Below the pieces are notes generated by a model. It did no database searches. It worked only from the letters and a program-made list of their open reading frames with translations, and was not told the origin of the DNA. The translations under genes and the position numbers were made by a program. A DNA stretch of 64,000 bases from Candidatus Eremiobacteraceae bacterium (GTDB lineage Bacteria > Vulcanimicrobiota > Vulcanimicrobiia > Eremiobacterales > Eremiobacteraceae), in NCBI GenBank assembly GCA_035314825.1, contig DATFYX010000059.1:1-64000 (forward strand), written 5' to 3'. Positions within the stretch are counted from its first letter, which is position 1. Each line of letters begins with the position of its first letter. Of this stretch, positions 50,423-58,927 are shown in pieces.

Positions 50423-51265
50423 CTATGGAGCGGTCAAGTTTACTCGACCGTTTAGAGCGGTCGATTTTATTCGACCGCTTACGACGCGTCCTTCTTTATG
50501 CAGGTCAGAATCCGCTTCGAGATGCTCCACAAAGCCGATCGGCGCCCCCCCTTTGGCTTTCACGAGGGTGTTGTCGATGGCATAACTTTCCTGGACGATG
50601 AGGCCGCTGGCGCGATCGAACCAGGCCGAGCCGTGCAGCGCGATCGCTCCTGGCAGAAGACCCGGCAGGTTGTACTCCTTGCCTGTGATCCGGCCGCGGC
50701 CGGTCACGTCGATGCGCACCCGATCGCCGTCGGCCGTCGCCACCACATGCTCGAAGACGGCGTTGCCCGAACCGAGGGAGGTCAGCACATGTTGCTGCGT
50801 CATCCATCTGCTGCCGACAACGACCGGCTCAGCCGGCAGATCGATCATCGGCGCGTCTTCGAGCGCGTAGAGCTTCGCGCCGACCTGCACGTTGCGCGGC
50901 GTGACGAGCGCGGTACCGCTGTCATGGCTGACGGCTATTTTGTTGCGCGGCACGTCATGGACAGTGGTGGTGACGTCGCCACGGACGCGCGCAGCCGTCG
51001 CGTTCGCTGATAGAACCGTGCCGTTCGCAAGGATCGTCGTGCGCACTTCTTCGTCGATGACCATGCCTTGCGAGCGGAACGCTTCCAAGCGCGCTGCCGG
51101 CAGTTTCCAGTCGATGCGGTCGACCAGATCGGAATGCTGGACGAGGCGTTCGCCTGCGGACAGGCTCAGCCGCAATACATACGAGCCGGGCTGCTGCGCG
51201 GCGGCGCTACCCGTGATGGCCAGGCCCGCGGCACATGCGAGCGCGAGGACTCGTCGTACGTTCAT
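50423..51265 (-). CDS. Secreted hypothetical protein with repeat-encoded C-terminus
   Basis: 280 aa. Signal peptide [24 protein letters not shown] precedes a beta-rich mature domain ([70 protein letters not shown]). The last ~18 residues ([18 protein letters not shown]) are the translation of two tandem family B repeats. It looks like a distant paralog of the protein at 45493-46305. Function unknown. Confidence 0.55.
   Translation of the reverse strand: MNVRRVLALACAAGLAITGSAAAQQPGSYVLRLSLSAGERLVQHSDLVDRIDWKLPAARLEAFRSQGMVIDEEVRTTILANGTVLSANATAARVRGDVTTTVHDVPRNKIAVSHDSGTALVTPRNVQVGAKLYALEDAPMIDLPAEPVVVGSRWMTQQHVLTSLGSGNAVFEHVVATADGDRVRIDVTGRGRITGKEYNLPGLLPGAIALHGSAWFDRASGLIVQESYAIDNTLVKAKGGAPIGFVEHLEADSDLHKEGRVVSGRIKSTALNGRVNLTAP
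50428..50452. repeat. Family B palindromic repeat (tandem copy 1)
   Basis: GAGCGGTCAAG, TTTA, CTCGACCGTTT; both arms have shifted slightly (CGGTCAAG / CTCGACCG). Read on the minus strand as NGRVNLTAP just before the stop. Confidence 0.7.
50455..50480. repeat. Family B palindromic repeat (tandem copy 2)
   Basis: GAGCGGTCGATTTTATTCGA then CCGCTT. Read on the minus strand as SGRIKSTAL, 27 bases (9 codons) from the neighbouring copy. Confidence 0.75.
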
Positions 51266-51282
51266 GTAACTCGGTTATCGGC

Positions 51283-52029
51283 ATGAACAAGCCCGGACGC
51301 AACGACCTGTGCCCATGCGGCAGCGGCCGCAAGTACAAACGGTGCTGCCTCGGGCGCGAGGCGGAACACGATGCGTTCGCGCAAGCGCTCGAAACCCGCG
51401 TGCTGCCGTCGCTCTCGCAGCTGGCGAGGTTCGCGGAGTCTTCAAGCGGCCTGACGCTCGACCTGGTCGCACGGACCGAATTCCCGTTTTGGCGGGTGCC
51501 CCTCGATGACGTCGCGGCCACGCGGGTCGTCGATCACCTGATCTTCGACGTACGGCTGGAGCGCTACGGCCGCACCGCAATCGATCAATTCTTGCTCGAA
51601 CGCGGAGCGTTGCTCGGCGCCGGCGAGCGGACGATGCTCGGCGCCTGGGCGGCGACGCCGCGGCGTTTGTATCGAGTGGACGGCTGGTCTGCAGGCTTTC
51701 TGCAGGTCAGCGATGTGCTCAGCGAGGCACCGCAGCAGCTCTCGGTTTGGCCGCTGGGTCGTGGCGCAGGTTTGATCGCCGACGGCGCGCCCGTGGCGTT
51801 GCGCGCGCTGCCGGCGCTCGACGCGTTCGTCTGCCTTGGCCGGCCGACGGTGTTCGGTGACCGCGACGTCGAGCGGATCGCCGGCGCCATCCGCCAACGT
51901 CATCTCGATTTCGTGCGCAGCCAGCGCATCGTCGGCATGGACGATTTCTTGCGCCTAGCGCCGACCGCGTTGGACGAAGAGGCGGCATCCTCGACGCGCG
52001 ACTCAGGCATCATCCTGCCGGGCGCCTGA
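51283..52029 (+). CDS. SEC-C zinc-motif protein
   Basis: 248 aa from ATG 51283. It opens with [18 protein letters not shown], the SEC-C zinc-binding motif (C-x-C-x8-C-C) otherwise found at the C-terminus of SecA. The remaining ~220 residues are an unrecognised domain ([30 protein letters not shown]-type strands). Such stand-alone SEC-C proteins may interact with SecB or ribosomes. Its stop overlaps the ATG of the gamma-glutamyltransferase gene. Confidence 0.7.
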   Translation: MNKPGRNDLCPCGSGRKYKRCCLGREAEHDAFAQALETRVLPSLSQLARFAESSSGLTLDLVARTEFPFWRVPLDDVAATRVVDHLIFDVRLERYGRTAIDQFLLERGALLGAGERTMLGAWAATPRRLYRVDGWSAGFLQVSDVLSEAPQQLSVWPLGRGAGLIADGAPVALRALPALDAFVCLGRPTVFGDRDVERIAGAIRQRHLDFVRSQRIVGMDDFLRLAPTALDEEAASSTRDSGIILPGA

Positions 52030-53672
52030 TGAGTGCGCCGCTGACGCCGGACGGTTCGCGGCCCAGCGCGCGAAGCGTACGGGGCATGGTGACGGCTCCG
52101 CACGCGCTGGCCGCGCAGGCAGGCGTGTTGACGCTGAGCGCCGGCGGCTCGGCCGCCGATGCCGGTGTCGCGATCGCCGCCGCCTTGAGCGTGCTCTATC
52201 CGCACATGACCGGGATCGGCGGCGACGCGTTCTTCCTTTATTATGACGCAGGCACGCGCACCGTTCACGCCTATAACGGCTCCGGACGGTCGGCGGCGCT
52301 GGCCGATCGCGCCTACTATGAACGCCTCCGTATGCGCTCCATTCCGCGCCACGGCGGCCCGTCGGCGTTGACGGTGCCTGGCGCGGTCGACGCGTGGCTG
52401 GCGCTGCATGAGCGCTTCGGGCGCATGTCGCTCCAGGCGGTGCTCGCGCCCGCCGTCGAGCACGCGCGCGGTGGCGCGCCGATCGCGCGCAGTCTGGCGC
52501 GCGGACTGCACGAAGAACACGCACTGCTCGCCGCCGATGAAGGCGCGCGCACGTTGTACGCTGCGCGACCGAGCTATCCGATCGGCACGCGTTTGGCACA
52601 GCCGGCGCTCGCACGCAGTCTCGAGAGCATCGCATCGCACGGCCGATCGTTCTGGTATGAGGGCGAGGCGGCCGAGCATATCGAACGCGCATGCGTGCGC
52701 GCCGGCAGCCCGCTGCGGGCTGCGGACCTGTCGGAACATCGCGGTTTTTACGCCGATCCGTTGCGCGCGCGCTTCGGCGCCTATGAATCGCTGGTCACGC
52801 CGCCCAATTCGCAGGGCCTCGCTTTGCTGCTCGCTCAGGGCATTCACGACGCCGGCGCAGATCGCGGCGGGGATGCGTTGGGCAGCGCTGGTCTCGCCCA
52901 TCTCGACATCGAGGCGATCGTGCTCGCGTTCGCGGACCGCGACGCGTGGGTCGGCGACCCGGACGCGGTCAAACCCTCGTTTGAGCGCTTGCTGTCAGCC
53001 GACTACGCGAAGTCCCAAGCGGCAAAGATCGATTCATATCGGGCGTGCGATGTGGTCCCAAGAAAAGTGGTCCCGCGCTCTCGAGCGCGGGCCGCCGGCG
53101 GCGACACCACGTACTTCGCGTGCGTGGACGCCGACGGCAACGCGCTGTCCATGATCCAATCGCTCTATTTCCACTTCGGTTCGTGCGTGGGCGTGCCCGA
53201 GCTGGGCATCGTGCTGCAGAACCGCGGCCACGCGTTCACGCTCGATGAAGGCCGCCCGACCTCGCTGCACCCTGAGCAGTTGCCGTTTCACACGCTCATG
53301 GCCGCGATGTTGCTGGAAGACGGCGAGCCGCGCTTGGTGTACGGCACGATGGGCGGTGAGGGCCAGCCGCAGACGACGCTGCAGATCTCCGTCGCGATCG
53401 CGGAGCGCGGCGTCGACCCACAGACCGCCTTGGACATGCCGCGCTGGCGCTATGGCAAGACCTGGGGTGACGAAGTGCCCGGCGTCGCCATCGAGCGCCG
53501 CGCCGGCGAGGCGTGCATCGCGGGCCTGCGCGCGCGCGGCCACGACATGATCGTCACCGACGATTGGGAGGAATCGATGGGCCACGCCGGCGCGATCAGC
53601 ATCGAGCGCGCTGAGGGGATGCTCGTGGGCGCCTCGGACTTGCGCAGCGACGGCGCCGCCCTCGGCCTGTAG
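52029..53672 (+). CDS. ggt: Gamma-glutamyltransferase family hydrolase (autoprocessing)
   Basis: 547 aa. It has GMVTAPHALAAQAGVLTLSAGGSAADAGVAIAAAL at the start, a Gly-Asp-Ala-F motif (MTGIGGDAFFLYYD), and the small subunit beginning at Thr360 in GGDTTYFACVDADGNALSMIQSLY, with the oxyanion/Gly motif MGGEGQPQTTLQI. No signal peptide, so it may be cytoplasmic and a YwrD-like member. A family A repeat is inserted in frame immediately before Thr360, at the end of the large subunit. Its final TAG stop is also within a family A repeat. Confidence 0.86.
   Translation: MSAPLTPDGSRPSARSVRGMVTAPHALAAQAGVLTLSAGGSAADAGVAIAAALSVLYPHMTGIGGDAFFLYYDAGTRTVHAYNGSGRSAALADRAYYERLRMRSIPRHGGPSALTVPGAVDAWLALHERFGRMSLQAVLAPAVEHARGGAPIARSLARGLHEEHALLAADEGARTLYAARPSYPIGTRLAQPALARSLESIASHGRSFWYEGEAAEHIERACVRAGSPLRAADLSEHRGFYADPLRARFGAYESLVTPPNSQGLALLLAQGIHDAGADRGGDALGSAGLAHLDIEAIVLAFADRDAWVGDPDAVKPSFERLLSADYAKSQAAKIDSYRACDVVPRKVVPRSRARAAGGDTTYFACVDADGNALSMIQSLYFHFGSCVGVPELGIVLQNRGHAFTLDEGRPTSLHPEQLPFHTLMAAMLLEDGEPRLVYGTMGGEGQPQTTLQISVAIAERGVDPQTALDMPRWRYGKTWGDEVPGVAIERRAGEACIAGLRARGHDMIVTDDWEESMGHAGAISIERAEGMLVGASDLRSDGAALGL
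53050..53091. repeat. Family A palindromic repeat inside ggt, with duplicated head
   Basis: ATGTGGTCCC, then AAGAAAA, then GTGGTCC and a perfect 9-bp stem CCCGCGCTC/TC/GAGCGCGGG. Read in frame as VVPRKVVPRSRARAG-like residues ending five codons before the nucleophilic Thr codon. Confidence 0.75.
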
Positions 53673-53693
53673 TCCCGGCCTCTTGAGGCCGGG
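53667..53693. repeat. Family A palindromic repeat between ggt and TMEM175 genes
   Basis: CTGTAGTCC with a perfect 9-bp stem CCCGGCCTC/TT/GAGGCCGGG. The TAG of the head is the ggt stop. The stem differs from the CGCGCTC copies in both arms together, preserving pairing. Confidence 0.8.
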
Positions 53694-53696
53694 CCG

Positions 53697-54326
53697 CTAG
53701 ATCCGATACAAGGCTCGGATGCGCGGAGCGAACACGTAGTTCAACTGCACCAAGACGATGAACCCGATGCTGACGTACGTGTTGATGAAGCACAGCGCGG
53801 CGCCGATCGCGTAGAGCGCCTGCGCGACGAGGACCCGCCGCTCCATGGCCTCGTGCAGGTCAGGCGTCGTGTCCTCCTTGAGCAGGCCGGCGCGCGTCGC
53901 GTAGCGCCAGCTCACGAAGATGAACACGCCGAGCAACAGGATGTTGAACCAGTACACGAGCAGCGCCACGCGATACGTGATGAACTCGGCCAGCAGCGAG
54001 GTCGAGAACGGCATCAGCGTGACCACGAGCAAGAACCCGATCTGGATCCACGTCAGGTCGCGGTCGCTGCGCACGAAGCGGTTGAACTGGGTCTGCTGGC
54101 CGACCCAGAAAATGCCCAAGGTCATGAACGTCATGAAATAGGGTAGCAAGCGCGGGGCAAGCGCGAGCAGCGCCTGCCACAGCTCGCGCTCGCTGTGGAT
54201 CAGGCTGCTCACCGGTGCCCGCAGATCGAGCACGAGCAAGGTCATGGCGACGGCGAACACGCCGTCGCTTAAGGCGGCAAGACGTTCCAGGCTCTGACCC
54301 GCGATCAGATTGTACGCCGCGCGCAT
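53697..54326 (-). CDS. TMEM175-family (DUF1211) potassium channel-like protein
   Basis: 209 aa, six hydrophobic helices. The signature RLAALSDGVFAVAMTLLVLDL in the first helix matches the bacterial TMEM175 consensus (F-S-D-G-V-F-A-I-A) that lines the pore. Bacterial members form tetrameric K+ channels. The gene is convergent with ggt across a repeat. Confidence 0.82.
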   Translation of the reverse strand: MRAAYNLIAGQSLERLAALSDGVFAVAMTLLVLDLRAPVSSLIHSERELWQALLALAPRLLPYFMTFMTLGIFWVGQQTQFNRFVRSDRDLTWIQIGFLLVVTLMPFSTSLLAEFITYRVALLVYWFNILLLGVFIFVSWRYATRAGLLKEDTTPDLHEAMERRVLVAQALYAIGAALCFINTYVSIGFIVLVQLNYVFAPRIRALYRI

Positions 54327-54377
54327 CCGGGCGGACGTTCCCCGCGCGGCGCATGCTTCCTCGGGCGCCGGAAGGTG

Positions 54378-55280
54378 CTAGTGGGCGAACTTGGTGCCGG
54401 GGCGCAGTTTGCTGACCGTATGATGGTCCGGCGTGATCTGCGCCTCGTTGCCGGCCAAGACGTTGAAGGTCTCGCCGGGCAGGAAGATCGCGACGCTGCC
54501 CTCTCCGACGGCGACGTGCGTCGACCCGGTCTGCGCGGTGACGGTGAAGATCGTGCCGGTCGGCACGACGGTCGCCTGATCGGTCGCGACGTGGATGGCC
54601 CCGCTGTTCTTCTGAAGGTTCTCGCGCACGCCGACCGTGCCGTGATCGATGCGCACCGCGATGACGTCGGGATCGCCGGTCTGCGGATCCACGCGCACGG
54701 TGCCGACCTTGATCTGCGTGCCGTTGGCGATCGTGACGGCCAGATGCGGGCCGATCGCGATGGTCGAGGGCTGGTCGGAGCTGTTCGAAAGCGTCTCACC
54801 CGGCTGGATCATGACCGAGCCGGATGCCGGCGATGACGAACCGTTGGCGGCAGCGACGTCGAGCGAACCGTTGATCGCCGCGGAGATCGAGGTCGGCACC
54901 TGGCTGCGGTTGATCGCGCTTTGCTGGATCACGCCCCGGCTGATGAGGATGAGCGCGAAGACCGCCGCCGCGGTGCCCAGCGCCAGTCCGAAGCTGCGCC
55001 AATTGGTGACTGAATCGACCAGGCTGCGCCATGTCTCGCCGCGTTTGGTGGTGACGTGGTTGGCGGCGAAGACGTGCTCGATGATGCGATCTTCCAGGCC
55101 GCGCGGCACGGCGAGCTGCGGCACTTGGAGCAGCAGCGCCTGGAACCGCTCGGCGCGCGTCAGGGTGTTGGCACAGGCGAAGCACGTGCGGCGGTGGGCG
55201 TCGAGCAGCATCTGCTGCGTCGGCGTCAGCTGTGCGTCGAAGGACTGGTAGAGGAAGTCGAGCGCTTCAGAGCACTCCAT
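54378..55280 (-). CDS. Anti-sigma factor with zinc finger and FecR-like domain
   Basis: 300 aa. The N-terminal zinc finger has the H-x3-C-x2-C pattern (AHRRTCFACANTL). A membrane helix near residue 95 (FGLALGTAAAVFALILI) is followed by a periplasmic FecR-like beta domain (PSTIAIGPHLAVTIANGTQI; TVVPTGTIFTVTAQTGSTHVAVGEGSVAIF). It would hold the ECF sigma factor encoded 16 bases upstream until an envelope signal releases it. Confidence 0.83.
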   Translation of the reverse strand: MECSEALDFLYQSFDAQLTPTQQMLLDAHRRTCFACANTLTRAERFQALLLQVPQLAVPRGLEDRIIEHVFAANHVTTKRGETWRSLVDSVTNWRSFGLALGTAAAVFALILISRGVIQQSAINRSQVPTSISAAINGSLDVAAANGSSSPASGSVMIQPGETLSNSSDQPSTIAIGPHLAVTIANGTQIKVGTVRVDPQTGDPDVIAVRIDHGTVGVRENLQKNSGAIHVATDQATVVPTGTIFTVTAQTGSTHVAVGEGSVAIFLPGETFNVLAGNEAQITPDHHTVSKLRPGTKFAH

Positions 55281-55296
55281 CCTTACATGCGTCCTT

Positions 55297-55884
55297 TCAC
55301 GACGTCAGCAGCGGGCTCAGCCACGTCTGGAGCCTGCGCTTGGCACGGTGCAGATTGGTGCGGGCCGCCTGTTCGGTCATGCCCAGCACGTCGGAGATCT
55401 CGGAATACGCAAGCCCCTGCAGCTCGCGCAAGATGAAGACCATGCGCTCCTGGGCCGGCAGCAGCGCCAAGCCCTCTTCGAGCGCCTTGTACGTCTCGCG
55501 CCCCTCGGCGCGCGTTTCGGGTCGATCGTTGACCGAAGCGGTCAGCTCTGATTCGGGGACGTCTTCGATGTCGGTCGTCTGCAGGCTCGCACGGCCCATG
55601 GACGTGAGGCAGACGTTGACGCAGATGCGATACAGCCAGCTCGAGACTTTGCTGCGGCCCGAAAACGTGTTGGCATGCTGAAACGCGCGCAGAAATGCCT
55701 CTTGGACGAGGTCCTCCGCGGACGCCGCATTATACCGATAGGCAACGTTGTACAGCATTCTCGTGTATCGCCGCACCAGATCGGCGAACGCATCCCCGTC
55801 TCCCTTGGCGATGCGTTGCATCAGGGCAAAATCGGGCCCTGACGACACTGGTTCCAATTTCTTGGACCGTATCGGATGCAACAT
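55297..55884 (-). CDS. ECF-type sigma-70 family factor
   Basis: 195 aa. Region 2 (DGDAFADLVRRYTRMLYNVAYRYNAASAEDLVQEAFLRAFQHANTF...WLYRICVNVCL) and region 4 (ALLPAQERMVFILRELQGLAYSEISDVLGMTEQAARTNLHRAKRRLQ) are both complete. It is paired with the anti-sigma factor downstream. I do not see a typical ECF -35 GGAAC box upstream, so autoregulation is not demonstrated. Confidence 0.9.
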   Translation of the reverse strand: MLHPIRSKKLEPVSSGPDFALMQRIAKGDGDAFADLVRRYTRMLYNVAYRYNAASAEDLVQEAFLRAFQHANTFSGRSKVSSWLYRICVNVCLTSMGRASLQTTDIEDVPESELTASVNDRPETRAEGRETYKALEEGLALLPAQERMVFILRELQGLAYSEISDVLGMTEQAARTNLHRAKRRLQTWLSPLLTS

Positions 55885-56019
55885 TGTTACAGGGACTCGG
55901 TCCTGTGCGAGGACCTGATCGACATCCGGCTCCGCCTTTTCGTGCTGTATGACGGGACGGCGTGGGGCCGCGCGTGAAAATGGTCCCCCCGCATTACACG
56001 AGATACAGGTTCTCTGATT

Positions 56020-57327
56020 GTGCGAGATTACCCAGGCAGCGTCGAGTGCGCCCGGTCACCTTTGCGCGCGCCGCGACCAGGCATCGCGGGACGGCCGAGC
56101 GAATCGCCCCGAGCCATCGTGCGGAACTTCTTATTAGAGGAGCTGGCGGACGCGCTTGATGACCGGAGCGGCCAGTTCCGTTATTTTTTCGTGAGCGCTT
56201 CAGGCCGGGTCCAGCCGTACGCCACGGACGACCCGGCTGCGCTGCGCATCGCAGCTCGCGCCGACGCCATCGCCGTCCATCCCATGTCCCACAGCGAAGC
56301 GCACGCATTGATGGTCGACTTCATCGAGACCCTGCTCGACGGCGAGCTGGCCGACCGCCTTCGCAGCGCCGCGAGCGGATCGACCAGCCCCGCCCGCTTC
56401 CTGCAGGTGCTCAGCGCCTATCCCCGCGCGCGCCGTTCGTGGTTATCCTATCGTCAGCGCCGGCTGGAGTCGCTCGCGCTCGACTGGCTGCGCGAGCATG
56501 GCGTCGACACGGCGGCGTTTGGCCTGGACGAGCCCGCTCGATCGGAAGAAGAAGCGACGGGCTTGCGTTTTGCGCCCGAGCTCGAAGAACGCTTGCGTGG
56601 ACTGCGCGAGCAGCTGCGCGCGTTCGGCGCCCAGGGCGAAGCGGCCGCGATCGCCCGGGCCGCACTGCGCCACGAATGGCGCATCGACGAGATCTACCAC
56701 TCCAACGCGCTGCGCGGCAACCGGCTCGACAGGACGCAGACCGAAGATCTGGTGATGCGCGGCGAGACCGTCGGCGGCCTGACCTTGCGCGAACACCTCG
56801 AGGCAGTCAACCTGTTCAAGGCTTTGGATCGCGCCGCCGTGCTGGCGCGCAGCGACGCGCCGCTGACCGAGCATGCGATCCGCGAGCTGCACGCCCAGCT
56901 CTTCGCCTCGATCGACGACGAGCAGGCGGGCGAGTATCGCCGCACCGACGCGCGCATCGTCGGCCGCGACTACCTGCCGCCGGAAAGCGTACTCGTGCCG
57001 GCGCTGCTGCGCGAGTTCACCGAGTGGCTGGAGGAATCGTCCGCCGATCCGGTCGCAAAGGCCGCGGCGGCGCAGGCCAAGATCCTCAACATCGCGCCGT
57101 TCCTGGACGGCAACGGCCGCGTCGGCCGCCTGCTGTCCAATCTGATCCTCGAAGCCAACGCGTATCCGCCTGCCATCGTGCACGTGCAGGACCGTGAACG
57201 CTACTACGACGGCCTGCGCCAGGCCGATAGCGGCGACATGAGCGGCCTGCTCGCGTTGCTCATCGACTGCATCGAAGCGGCTCTCGCGCGCCTGTCGGGC
57301 GCAGTACGCAGCGCCGGCAACGTCTAA
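56020..57327 (+). CDS. Fic-domain protein with degenerate active-site and inhibitory motifs
   Basis: 435 aa from GTG 56020; GTG 56119 is a possible later start. An N-terminal region (about 35-165) resembles UPF0158 proteins and ends RSWLSYRQRRLESLALDWLREHGVD. The Fic core includes SNALRGNRLDRTQTEDLVMRGETVGGLTLREHLEAVNLFKAL and IAPFLDGNGRVGRLLSNLILEANAYPP. In the active-site motif the normal His is Ala359 (A-P-F-L-D-G-N-G-R), and in the inhibitory helix the normal Glu of S-x-x-x-E-G-N is Arg232. Classic AMP transfer is therefore doubtful. Its stop is 10 bases before the nuclease gene. Confidence 0.8.
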   Translation: MRDYPGSVECARSPLRAPRPGIAGRPSESPRAIVRNFLLEELADALDDRSGQFRYFFVSASGRVQPYATDDPAALRIAARADAIAVHPMSHSEAHALMVDFIETLLDGELADRLRSAASGSTSPARFLQVLSAYPRARRSWLSYRQRRLESLALDWLREHGVDTAAFGLDEPARSEEEATGLRFAPELEERLRGLREQLRAFGAQGEAAAIARAALRHEWRIDEIYHSNALRGNRLDRTQTEDLVMRGETVGGLTLREHLEAVNLFKALDRAAVLARSDAPLTEHAIRELHAQLFASIDDEQAGEYRRTDARIVGRDYLPPESVLVPALLREFTEWLEESSADPVAKAAAAQAKILNIAPFLDGNGRVGRLLSNLILEANAYPPAIVHVQDRERYYDGLRQADSGDMSGLLALLIDCIEAALARLSGAVRSAGNV

Positions 57328-57337
57328 GCACGCACGC

Positions 57338-58927
57338 ATGGATTCCGACGACGCCGGGGCGCCTTTCGCGGGCGCGCCTGCCGGTGGGCTGCGCGAAGCC
57401 ATCGCCGCCGCGCTCGCGGCCGGCGATTGGCCGTGGCCGGCATCGGTGCGCAGCGACGATTCGTTCATCGACGGCTTATGCGAGTTGGCTTCGGCATTCG
57501 AGCGCGCGGGTGTCGGCGAGCTGGCGCTGGCAGCCGCCGTCGCGGACGAACATGCAGAGCGCAGTGCGATCGCGCGCGTGCTTCTCCACGCGCGGCGCGT
57601 CGCTCGCGGAAGCTCGCCGCACGGTCCTCCCGATGCGCGAGCACGTGCGGCGCGGCCGCTGGAGGCGCGGACCCTCGCCGAGGCCTTCGAGCTGCTGGCC
57701 GGCGAGGGGATCGAGGATATCGTGATGCACCGCCGCATCGTCGCGGCGATCGCGGCGCCGCCGCCGGGCGTGCGGCTGCATTCTCATCGAAGAACGGCGG
57801 CGCACGATGTGCGCCTCGCCTCGATCCGGTTTTCCGATGACGCGGCGCCGGCAGACAAGTTCGGCGCTTGGTCGGCCGCGCTGGGAGCAGACGTGGGCGC
57901 GCACGATGCGGGTGCGGGCGTACACGTGCGCGTCGCACAGCCCGCGTCGTCGGCGTTGGCTGCTTGGTTCGACACCCTCGACGCCGGTCCGGATGTCTGG
58001 TCGTGGCCGCCGCCGGAGGAACCGCGCCCCCTAGTCGCGCCCGCCATGACGTTTTCAGCATCGCGCCTCAACGGTTTTGTGAAATGCCCGCGGCGCTGGT
58101 TCTTCGAGTACTTGTGCGATGCGCTCGACGATGAAGGCTCGGCGGCGGCCACCTACGGCAAGGTGTTCCACGAAGCGCTCGAGGCGCTGCATCGCGCGAT
58201 CCGCCTGCCGGCAGAATTCTCCGGCAACGCGATCCTCGAGCGCCTTCATCTGGAGCTCGATCTCGCGTTCCAGCGCAACGAAGCGCAGTTCGCATCACGG
58301 CTGGAGCTTGAGGTCAGCCGCCTGCGCGCCCGCGCGGTCGCGGCGCATTATGCGCGTTGGCTGCGCGCCGAAGCGCAGGATCATCCGATGCACGTCGAGG
58401 CGGTCGAATCGCTGCAGCGTTGGACGATGGGTAGACACGAATTTGTCGGCTTCGTTGACCGCATCGACCGCCCGGCCGGCGGCGGCCCGATCACCATCTA
58501 CGATTATAAGACGGGGCGCATCGAGGAGGACCCGCGCGAATATGTCGCGGCGATGCGCCGCGGCGAAGAAGCCCAGCTGGCGCTGTACTACACCGTGCGC
58601 CGCATGCGCGGGGACCAGGTAGGCAGGCTCGCGCTGATCTCGCTGCGCGATCCGCGCGATCCCGTCTGGGTGCTCGCGCTCGACATGACCGATGACGCCG
58701 GGGTCGCCGTCGTGGAACGCAGCGAGCGCAGCGGCGTCGTGCGCGGATCGTGCACGCCCCAGGATATCGAAACGGCCGTCGAAACGCTCCTCGCCCGGGC
58801 GGACCTGCTGACCGGCGGCGGTCTCGAGCATTTCGAGGTCGGTGAGGATCCGCCGTGTTCGTACTGCGCGTACGCCCGCGCGTGCCGCGAGCGGCCGGAC
58901 GAAGGCGAGCGCGTCTTTGCCCGCTGA
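57338..58927 (+). CDS. AddB/RecB-like PD-(D/E)XK nuclease with Fe-S cluster
   Basis: 529 aa. The N-terminal ~230 residues are Ala-rich and not recognised. The C-terminal nuclease begins SASRLNGFVKCPRRWFFEYL, has YGKVFHEALEALH, the core FVGFVDRIDR...ITIYDYKTG (Asp, D-x-K), QLALYYT, and CSYCAYARACRERP for the remaining three Cys of the 4Fe-4S site. This is the nuclease half of AddB without a complete helicase. It overlaps the helicase gene downstream by 11 bases, so the two act together. Confidence 0.82.
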   Translation: MDSDDAGAPFAGAPAGGLREAIAAALAAGDWPWPASVRSDDSFIDGLCELASAFERAGVGELALAAAVADEHAERSAIARVLLHARRVARGSSPHGPPDARARAARPLEARTLAEAFELLAGEGIEDIVMHRRIVAAIAAPPPGVRLHSHRRTAAHDVRLASIRFSDDAAPADKFGAWSAALGADVGAHDAGAGVHVRVAQPASSALAAWFDTLDAGPDVWSWPPPEEPRPLVAPAMTFSASRLNGFVKCPRRWFFEYLCDALDDEGSAAATYGKVFHEALEALHRAIRLPAEFSGNAILERLHLELDLAFQRNEAQFASRLELEVSRLRARAVAAHYARWLRAEAQDHPMHVEAVESLQRWTMGRHEFVGFVDRIDRPAGGGPITIYDYKTGRIEEDPREYVAAMRRGEEAQLALYYTVRRMRGDQVGRLALISLRDPRDPVWVLALDMTDDAGVAVVERSERSGVVRGSCTPQDIETAVETLLARADLLTGGGLEHFEVGEDPPCSYCAYARACRERPDEGERVFAR

